The notes under the pieces were generated by a model, which did not search any database, had not been told where the DNA came from, and saw only the letters and a program-made list of their open reading frames with translations. This document shows positions 1-5,744 of a stretch of DNA of 21,558 nt, one piece after another (position 1 is the first letter of the stretch; every line of letters starts with the position of its first letter). The position numbers were made by a program, and so were the translations under genes. Source of the DNA: CAZDSS01 sp964508185 (GTDB taxonomy: Bacteria; Pseudomonadota; Alphaproteobacteria; Sphingomonadales; Govanellaceae); contig CAZDSS010000042.1 of NCBI GenBank assembly GCA_964508185.1, forward strand, positions 1-21,558, read 5' to 3'.

Positions 1-1
1 T

Positions 2-991
2 GACATCGTGGCGCCCTATCCTGAGGCCGAGAGCGTCGACGTGACGCCGGAACTGAAGGCCCAGGGCTATGACGCGGTCAGGATGGCGCGCATGGGCGAG
101 GCCTTCTTCTCGTCCCTCGGCTTCGAGCCGCTGCCCGAGACCTTCTGGGAGCGGTCCATGCTGGTGAAGCCCGAGGACCGCGAGGTGGTGTGCCATGCCA
201 GCGCCTGGAGCCTCGATTTCGAGAACGACCTGCGCATCAAGATGTGCACGCGCATCAATCAGGAAGACCTCATCACCATCCATCACGAGCTGGGGCACAA
301 CTACTATCAGCGCGCCTACAACCAGCAGCCGGTGCTGTTCCAGGGCGGGGCGAACGATGGCTTCCACGAGGCGATCGGCGATGCGATCGCCCTGTCGGTG
401 ACACCGCAATATCTGCAGAAGATGGGCCTTCTCAAGGAGGTGGGCACGAGCCGGGAAGCCCTTATCAACGAGCAGATGAGCATGGCCCTCGACAAGATCG
501 CCTTCCTGCCCTTCGGCCGCCTGATGGACGAATGGCGCTGGCAGGTGTTCTCGGGCGAGACCGGTCCTGAGGACTACAACAAGGCCTGGTGGGAGCTTCG
601 CGAGAAGTATCAGGGTGTGGCTGCGCCCGTCGCGCGGACGGAAGAAGATTTCGACCCCGGGGCCAAGTACCACATCCCGGCCGGGGTCCCCTATCTCCGC
701 TATTTCCTGTCCTTCATCACCCAGTTCCAGTTCCACAAGGGGCTCTGCGAGGCGGCGGGCCACAAGGGGCCGCTCCATACCTGCTCCATCTACAACAACA
801 AGGAAGCGGGCAAGCGCTTCGCCGCCATGATGGCCATGGGGGCGAGCCGCCCCTGGCCCGAGGCGCTCGAGGTGGTGACCGGCAGCCGCAAGATGGACGG
901 CTCCGCCCTCATCGAATATTTCGAGCCGCTCCGCGGCTGGCTCAAGGAGGCCAACAAGGGGCGCCAGTGCGGCTGGAAGACGGGCGGCTGA
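2..991 (+). CDS. M2 family peptidyl-dipeptidase (ACE-like), 5' end outside window
   Basis: This is the C-terminal part of an M2 zinc metallopeptidase, a family that removes dipeptides from peptide C-termini, usually in the periplasm or at the cell surface. The frame is open to the left edge, and the GTG at 8 lies inside the conserved 'IVAPYPEA' segment, so it is not the true start. The zinc motif HHELGH is encoded near 281-298. The third zinc ligand is the Glu of GFHEAIGD at 368-370, 28 residues after the first His, the same spacing as in ACE. Further family blocks are FLPFGRLMDEWRWQVF, VPYLRYFLSFITQFQFH (holding the Arg equivalent to the ACE chloride-binding Arg) and a well-conserved C-terminus ending CGW. 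Family members are usually about 600 residues, so roughly half is missing, including any signal peptide. No transmembrane anchor is visible at the C-terminus. Family assignment is very secure; the natural substrate is unknown. Confidence 0.95.
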   Translation, partial: DIVAPYPEAESVDVTPELKAQGYDAVRMARMGEAFFSSLGFEPLPETFWERSMLVKPEDREVVCHASAWSLDFENDLRIKMCTRINQEDLITIHHELGHNYYQRAYNQQPVLFQGGANDGFHEAIGDAIALSVTPQYLQKMGLLKEVGTSREALINEQMSMALDKIAFLPFGRLMDEWRWQVFSGETGPEDYNKAWWELREKYQGVAAPVARTEEDFDPGAKYHIPAGVPYLRYFLSFITQFQFHKGLCEAAGHKGPLHTCSIYNNKEAGKRFAAMMAMGASRPWPEALEVVTGSRKMDGSALIEYFEPLRGWLKEANKGRQCGWKTGG

Positions 992-1043
992 CGGGTCTCA
1001 ACCCGGAGAGGGCTCGAGAACTATTGGTTTGAGCAGTATTTGC

Positions 1044-1062
1044 GCCGCAGGAATTGCGGCAA
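1044..1062 (+). promoter_or_regulatory. Inverted repeat upstream of the ThuA gene, possible operator
   Basis: GCCGCA (1044-1049) and TGCGGC (1055-1060) form a 6-bp inverted repeat around a 5-base centre. The right half contains the 9-base palindrome TTGCGGCAA (1054-1062). The element lies in the 110-base gap between the peptidase stop and the ThuA start, about 40 bases ahead of the start codon. No U-run follows, so it is not a convincing terminator. An operator or leader hairpin is possible, but the binding protein is unknown. Confidence 0.3.
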
Positions 1063-1101
1063 AATCCCACACGTGCGCAACAAGCAGAAGAGGCAAGGGG
1101 A

Positions 1102-1854
1102 ATGGATAAGGCGGGGCGTATTGATGTCTATTTCGTCTGCGGCGGCAAGTATCACGACATGGATTTCGCGCGGGTCGAGATCCTGAAGCTGCTGCAGGAG
1201 GACGAGCGGTTCCGCGTCCGGGTGGGCGAGGACTACCGCGACATCGAAGGGATCAATGCCGCCGATTTTCTCATCACCTATACCTGCGACGTGCTGCCGA
1301 CGGACGAGCAGCTTGCGGGCCTTGAGCGCTTCCTCGGCTCGGGCAAGCGCTGGTTCGCCCTCCATGGCACCAATTCCATCCTCAAGTTCCTGTCCGACGG
1401 CCGCATCGACTGCCCGGATGATGCGCCCGAATTCATGAAGATGCTGGGCTCCCAGTTCATGGCCCATCCGCCCATCGGGAAATACATGGTGCGGGTGACC
1501 GACGGCGATCATCCCCTGACCCGGGGGATCGAGGACTTCGAGACCGAGGACGAGCTCTATCTCTCCCGCAGCACTTCGGACTATCACCTGCTGCTGGAGA
1601 CCCGCTTCGCCGGCAACACGGCGCCCTTCGTCGCCGAGGAATGGACCGAGGACCAGGTGCAGCCCGTCCTCTACATCAACAGGTATGGCGGTGGCGAGGT
1701 GCTTTATTTCACCCTCGGCCATTGCCGCGGCAAATACGACCTGCAGTCCCTGGGCATCCCGGTCTATTCGCCCATCGAGCGCTGCTCGTGGCAGTATCCC
1801 ATCTATTACGAGCTCCTGCGCCGGGGCATCCGCTGGGCCGCCCGCGATTTCTGA
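1102..1854 (+). CDS. ThuA-like domain protein (trehalose-utilisation/amidotransferase-like fold)
   Basis: This 250-residue cytoplasmic protein has the features of the ThuA family: an N-terminal strand-turn with VCGGKYHD at about residues 13-20, the ITYTCD strand, the ALHGTNSI block (ThuA members carry a similar '-LHG-' motif) and the late block YGGGEVLYFTLGHCRGKYD. ThuA-fold proteins resemble class I glutamine amidotransferases, are often linked to sugar or ketosugar metabolism, and few have a proven reaction. The ATG at 1102 is chosen because AGGCAAGGGGA precedes it directly and the protein then begins MDKAGRIDVYF. An upstream in-frame TTG at 1054 would only add low-complexity sequence and disrupt the inverted repeat. 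The acyl-CoA dehydrogenase gene starts 18 bases downstream, so the two are probably co-transcribed. There is no signal peptide. Family membership is fairly sure; function is not. Confidence 0.85.
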   Translation: MDKAGRIDVYFVCGGKYHDMDFARVEILKLLQEDERFRVRVGEDYRDIEGINAADFLITYTCDVLPTDEQLAGLERFLGSGKRWFALHGTNSILKFLSDGRIDCPDDAPEFMKMLGSQFMAHPPIGKYMVRVTDGDHPLTRGIEDFETEDELYLSRSTSDYHLLLETRFAGNTAPFVAEEWTEDQVQPVLYINRYGGGEVLYFTLGHCRGKYDLQSLGIPVYSPIERCSWQYPIYYELLRRGIRWAARDF

Positions 1855-1872
1855 GTACCGAAAGCCCGATCC

Positions 1873-3084
1873 ATGGACCTCAATTTCACCGACGAGGAAC
1901 GCGCCTTCCAGGCGGAGGTGCGCGCCTTTCTGGCCGAGAACCTGACCGACGACATCAGGGACGCCGCCGCCCGCACCACCACCGTGTTCGTGGAGCGCGA
2001 CATCGCCCTCAAATGGCAGGGAATCCTGCATAAAAAGGGCTGGCTCGCCTATTTCTGGCCAAAGGAATACGGCGGCACCGGCTGGGGCCCGGTCTATCGC
2101 TACATCTTCGAGGCGGAATGCGCCCGCGCCGGGGCGCCGGGGCTCATTCCCCTCGGCCTCAAATATGTCGGTCCGGTGATCTTCACCTTCGGGTCAGACG
2201 AACAGAAGAAGCGCTTCCTGCCGCGCATCCTTTCGGGCGAGGATTACTGGTGCCAGGGCTATTCGGAGCCGGGCGCGGGGTCGGACCTCGCCGCCGTCCA
2301 GTGCCGGGCGGTGCGCGACGGCGACCATTACGTGGTGAACGGCACCAAGATCTGGACCACCCACGCCCATTTCGCCAACTGGATGTTCACTCTGGTGCGC
2401 ACCTCCACGGGCAGCCGCCCGCAGGAGGGGATCAGCTTCCTTCTGATCCCCTTCGATCTCCCGGGGATCAAGGTCGACCCCATCATCACCATCGGGCGCG
2501 ACCATGAGGTGAACCAGGTCTTCCTCGACGACGTGCGGGTGCCTGCCGAATATCTCGTGGGCGAGGAAGGCAAGGGCTGGCAATATGCCAAGTTCCTCCT
2601 CGAATTCGAGCGGGGCGGTGGCATGGCGTCCGGCAAGCTCCGTCACGAGCTCGAGCGTGTCCGCATTGTCGCGGCGCGGGAGGCGGCGGACGGCGGCGGC
2701 AGCATGGCGGACGACCCCCTGTTCGCCGCGGAGCTCGCCGACATCGAGATGGAGATCATGGCCCTCGAGATGACCGAGCTTCGCGTCATGTCGGCGGTCA
2801 ATGCGGGGGAGAATCCCGGCGCCCAGGCCAGCATGCTGAAGACCCTCGCGACCGAGATCGAGCAGCGCATCAGCGAGGCGGCGATCCGTGCCCTCGGCCC
2901 CCGGGCGCTGCCCTTTGCGGAAGCACGGCCGCTATACGGCCCCCGCCCCGACGGCCATCTCATCGAGCCCGATGCGGAGCCCCTGATGGCGCAATATCTC
3001 AACAAGCGCGCGGCCTCCATCTATGGCGGCACCAACGAGATCCAGCGCGACATCATCGCCAGGATGGTGCTCGGTCTGCGCTGA
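1873..3084 (+). CDS. Acyl-CoA dehydrogenase family protein with YGGT instead of YEGT
   Basis: This 403-residue FAD flavoprotein should desaturate an acyl-CoA at the alpha-beta position and pass electrons to ETF. Visible blocks are the helical N-domain (1-125), CQGYSEPGAGSD (127-138), NGTKIWTT (156-163), the beta-domain motif HEVNQVFLDDVRVP (211-224) and the C-terminal IYGGTNEIQRDIIA (383-396). In medium-chain enzymes the catalytic base is the Glu of YEGT; here that place is Gly (YGGT, 384-387). Glu244 or Glu246 in FLLEFERGG could replace it, as the helix-G Glu does in isovaleryl-CoA dehydrogenase and related enzymes. This YGGTNEIQR form is familiar from FadE-type enzymes acting on bulky or aromatic acyl-CoAs. 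The gene follows the ThuA gene by 18 bases, with only a weak ribosome binding site. A hairpin follows the stop. Family is certain; substrate unknown. Confidence 0.95.
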   Translation: MDLNFTDEERAFQAEVRAFLAENLTDDIRDAAARTTTVFVERDIALKWQGILHKKGWLAYFWPKEYGGTGWGPVYRYIFEAECARAGAPGLIPLGLKYVGPVIFTFGSDEQKKRFLPRILSGEDYWCQGYSEPGAGSDLAAVQCRAVRDGDHYVVNGTKIWTTHAHFANWMFTLVRTSTGSRPQEGISFLLIPFDLPGIKVDPIITIGRDHEVNQVFLDDVRVPAEYLVGEEGKGWQYAKFLLEFERGGGMASGKLRHELERVRIVAAREAADGGGSMADDPLFAAELADIEMEIMALEMTELRVMSAVNAGENPGAQASMLKTLATEIEQRISEAAIRALGPRALPFAEARPLYGPRPDGHLIEPDAEPLMAQYLNKRAASIYGGTNEIQRDIIARMVLGLR

Positions 3085-3124
3085 GGCGGAGTCAATCGGG
3101 CCGCCCGGCCGCTCCTCCAAGATG

Positions 3125-3151
3125 GCCCCGCGACCGGCGCCGGTCCGGGGC
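3125..3151 (+). terminator. GC-rich hairpin after the acyl-CoA dehydrogenase gene
   Basis: GCCCCG (3125-3130) pairs with CGGGGC (3146-3151), enclosing the perfect 12-base palindrome ACCGGCGCCGGT (3133-3144). The following bases are CTATTCTCG, which is not a clear U-run, so efficient intrinsic termination is uncertain. It lies 41 bases after the stop codon, where a transcript end is expected. Confidence 0.4.
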
Positions 3152-3177
3152 TATTCTCGTTAAAGATGTATCTGTCC

Positions 3178-3216
3178 TCGCCGGGCCTTTGCAATTTTCT
3201 ATCGCCTTCCCGGCGA
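3178..3216 (+). repeat. 8-bp inverted repeat in the leader of the TonB receptor gene
   Basis: TCGCCGGG (3178-3185) and CCCGGCGA (3209-3216) are perfect inverted repeats around a 23-base AT-richer centre. They lie about 140 bases before the receptor start codon. The arrangement could be an operator or a leader hairpin. I could not identify a convincing -35/-10 pair in the 269-base gap 3085-3353. Confidence 0.3.
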
Positions 3217-3353
3217 CGACGAAATTATCTTCGCCGCCGCCGCCGACCTTCCCAATTACATTCAGCCTTGTCCCGCGTAGAGTTTTATGGCGAAAGCGGT
3301 GTTCCCGCGTGGCGGATCACCGGATCAAAAACATAAAATGCGGAGGCAAGGAA

Positions 3354-5522
3354 ATGATGGCCTGGCGAAAGGGGATCTTTTCCGGTACGGCATTGGCTCT
3401 CGCCATGGTAGGAAACACCGCTGCGGCGGATCAGGCGTCCTCGTCCTTTTCCGGCATGCAGCTGGAGGAAATCACCGTCACCGCGCGCCAACGGCGTGAA
3501 AGCCTGATGGACGTGCCGGTGGCGGTCAACGTGTTCACCGCCCGCACCATCGAGGAGGCGGGGATCGAGCGCGCCGAGAACTACATGGGGATGATCCCCA
3601 ACGTGCATTTCGTGCATGCCCAGGATGCGGGCACCCATTTCATCACCATCCGCGGCCTGACCCAGGTGCGCAATTCGGAGTCACCCGTCGCCGTGGTGGT
3701 GGACGGCGTGCTGCAGATGCACCCCATCCAGTTCACCCAGGAACTGTTCGACATCGAGCAGATCGAAGTGCTGAAGGGGCCCCAGGGCGCGCTCTATGGC
3801 CGCAACGCCATCGGCGGCGCCATCACGGTGACCACACGGCAGCCCACCAATGATTTCGAGGGCTGGCTCAGGCTCGGCGGCGGCAATGGCGAGCGCATCA
3901 AGGCTCAGGGCTCGGTGAGCGGGCCCATCGTCGAGGACAAGCTGCTGTTCCGCGTCGCCGTGTCCCATCTTGAATATGACGGCTATCTCGAGAACGTCTT
4001 CCTGCAGGAGCCGGCGGACTTCTATCAGGACCGCACCGGGCGCCTGCTGCTCAAATGGGTGGCGAGCGAGAACTTCACCGCCGACCTGCGGGTGAGCGCG
4101 TCGAAGAGCGAGGGTGGCGCCCTCTATTACGTCATCAATTCCGACATCTTCACGGGCGGCCCGGACTTCGTCGGCGATCCGAACGACACCAGCGTTCCCA
4201 TCAGCAGCAACATCCGCGGCATCGACGAGCGCGAACTTTATGACGCCTCGCTCAAGCTCGACTGGACCACGCCCGTCGGCACCATCACCTCCATCACCGC
4301 CTGGAGCAAGACCAAGGAACGCTCCGGCGGCGACAATGCGCCCTATCTTCCGAGCACAGAAGAAGGCACCCAGGACGGCACGGTGGACGTGGACGGCATC
4401 AGCCAGGAGCTGCGGCTCACCTCGCCCGGCGACCAGCGTCTGCGCTACATCGTCGGTGGCTACGTGCTGAAGACCGATCGCAACCAGATCCTGACCTCGG
4501 GACTCGATCTCGGTCCGGGCGTCCTGAAGCCCGGAATCAATCCGCCGGATGATCCGGTCAACCCCACGGTCTACGCCTTCTGGGACGATACCGACGGCAC
4601 GGCCTTCGCCTTCTTCGGGCAGCTCAATTTCGACATCACCGATCAGCTCGAGATCTCGGGCGCCATCCGCTACGACCGCGACGAGCGCGAGCAGGAGGAC
4701 CTCTCGCCCTTCACCGGCACCGCCGGCCTCGTCCGGAAGGAGGAATTCTCCAAATGGCAGCCCAAGGTGAGCCTGAGCTACCGGCCGACTGATAACTTCA
4801 CCCTGTTCGCCAACTATGCGGAAGGCTTCCGCTCCGGCGGCTTCAACCAGCCGGGCGTCGCGGCGGTGGCGGAGGCGCAGAACCTTCTTGGCGTGCGCGA
4901 CATCTACAACAAGGAAACCTCGCGCGGCTTCGAGGTGGGTCTCAAGAGCCAGCTCCTGAACAACCGCCTGTCCTTCAACGCCGCGGCCTTCATGACCGAG
5001 GTGAAGGGGCAGCATTACTTCTCCTACATCCCGCAGATCGGGGCGCAGATCATCACCAGCATCGACAAGGTGGATCTCTGGGGCTTCGAGCTTGAAGGCA
5101 CGGTCCATGTGGCGGACGGCCTGCAGCTCTTCTCCGCCTTCGGCTATACCGACAGCGAGATCAAGGAATATGCCCTCGATCCGACGGCGGAGGGCAACAT
5201 GGCGCCCTATGTGCCGAAATACACCTTCCAGGCGGGCTTCCAGTACCGGCGGGAGGTGGTGGGCGACATCGGGCTCCTGGCCCGTCTCGAATACCAGCGG
5301 CGCGGCAAGCTGCACTGGGAGCCCAACAACCTGACCCGCACCGACGCCGTCGATCTGGTGCGCGCCCGTCTCGGCATCGAGAACGAGAAGCATGGCTGGT
5401 CGCTGGTCGCCTGGTCGGAGAACCTGTTCGACGAAAAATACAACGCGGACTTCGTTCTCGGCGGCTTCGCCTTCCGCGCCCAGCCGCGAACCTACGGGCT
5501 GGACTTCACCAAGCGATTCTGA
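3354..5522 (+). CDS. TonB-dependent outer-membrane receptor
   Basis: This is a 722-residue outer-membrane active transporter. The N-terminus is a signal peptide (MMAWRKG, then a hydrophobic run to NTAAA, likely cleaved before DQ near residue 26). The TonB box-like EEITVTA follows at 38-44. The plug domain carries the blocks GLTQVRNSESPVAVVVDGV and IEVLKGPQGALYGRNAIGG (137-155), typical of the family. The rest is the beta-barrel, with the usual block NLFDEKYN near the end and a terminal Phe (TYGLDFTKRF). The ATG at 3354 is chosen because GGAGG sits 7 bases upstream and the signal peptide starts there; an in-frame TTG at 3189 would add a non-signal-like extension. A strong terminator follows. 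The barrel does not reveal the ligand, and no dedicated transporter or regulator adjoins it. Confidence 0.96.
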   Translation: MMAWRKGIFSGTALALAMVGNTAAADQASSSFSGMQLEEITVTARQRRESLMDVPVAVNVFTARTIEEAGIERAENYMGMIPNVHFVHAQDAGTHFITIRGLTQVRNSESPVAVVVDGVLQMHPIQFTQELFDIEQIEVLKGPQGALYGRNAIGGAITVTTRQPTNDFEGWLRLGGGNGERIKAQGSVSGPIVEDKLLFRVAVSHLEYDGYLENVFLQEPADFYQDRTGRLLLKWVASENFTADLRVSASKSEGGALYYVINSDIFTGGPDFVGDPNDTSVPISSNIRGIDERELYDASLKLDWTTPVGTITSITAWSKTKERSGGDNAPYLPSTEEGTQDGTVDVDGISQELRLTSPGDQRLRYIVGGYVLKTDRNQILTSGLDLGPGVLKPGINPPDDPVNPTVYAFWDDTDGTAFAFFGQLNFDITDQLEISGAIRYDRDEREQEDLSPFTGTAGLVRKEEFSKWQPKVSLSYRPTDNFTLFANYAEGFRSGGFNQPGVAAVAEAQNLLGVRDIYNKETSRGFEVGLKSQLLNNRLSFNAAAFMTEVKGQHYFSYIPQIGAQIITSIDKVDLWGFELEGTVHVADGLQLFSAFGYTDSEIKEYALDPTAEGNMAPYVPKYTFQAGFQYRREVVGDIGLLARLEYQRRGKLHWEPNNLTRTDAVDLVRARLGIENEKHGWSLVAWSENLFDEKYNADFVLGGFAFRAQPRTYGLDFTKRF

Positions 5523-5567
5523 TCGGAGGCAGCCTCCTCACGACATCCCGAACCGTAGGCGCCAACT

Positions 5568-5599
5568 GCCACCGGAAGTTCCTTCCGGTGGCTTTTTTT
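5568..5599 (+). terminator. Rho-independent terminator of the TonB receptor gene
   Basis: GCCACCGGAAG (5568-5578) pairs perfectly with CTTCCGGTGGC (5582-5592) around a TTC loop, and seven T residues follow (5593-5599). It starts 46 bases after the receptor stop. An 11-bp stem plus T7 is a textbook intrinsic terminator and isolates the next gene from upstream transcription. Confidence 0.95.
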
Positions 5600-5608
5600 A
5601 TGCGTCCT

Positions 5609-5633
5609 TTCGGCCATCGTCTTGCCGGCCGAA
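5609..5633 (+). repeat. 7-bp inverted repeat after the terminator
   Basis: TTCGGCC (5609-5615) and GGCCGAA (5627-5633) are perfect inverted repeats with an 11-base spacer, ten bases after the terminator T-run. No clear function can be assigned. An operator in the promoter region of the following gene is one possibility. Confidence 0.3.
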
Positions 5634-5698
5634 TGAGGTCCCCCAACGGCCAGTATGACTCACGCAGTCCATCACGTTTGAATTCCCGGTCCGTCATC

Positions 5699-5720
5699 CA
5701 AGTGGTGTTTCCATCACTTG
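5699..5720 (+). promoter_or_regulatory. Hairpin just upstream of the ribosome binding site of the 715-residue gene
   Basis: CAAGTG (5699-5704) pairs with CACTTG (5715-5720), and the pairing continues inward through a G-U wobble and two more pairs, giving a 9-bp stem with a TTTC tetraloop. It ends 10 bases before the AAGGA ribosome binding site (5731-5735). No U-run follows, so it is not a terminator. It could control mRNA stability or translation, or be a dyad operator. Confidence 0.45.
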
Positions 5721-5744
5721 AATTTCAGCAAAGGACCATGAGTC

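Noticed and set aside
3232..3245. Short CGC/CCG triplet repeat before the TonB receptor
   Set aside because: Fewer than five units, expected by chance in GC-rich DNA.
3189..3353. In-frame upstream extension of the TonB receptor from TTG 3189
   Set aside because: The extension would bury the signal peptide internally, and the GGAGG site clearly marks ATG 3354.
3681..5393. 570-codon minus-strand open frame opposite the TonB receptor
   Set aside because: It mirrors the receptor barrel codons and reads as Val/Glu/Gly-rich sequence without family motifs.
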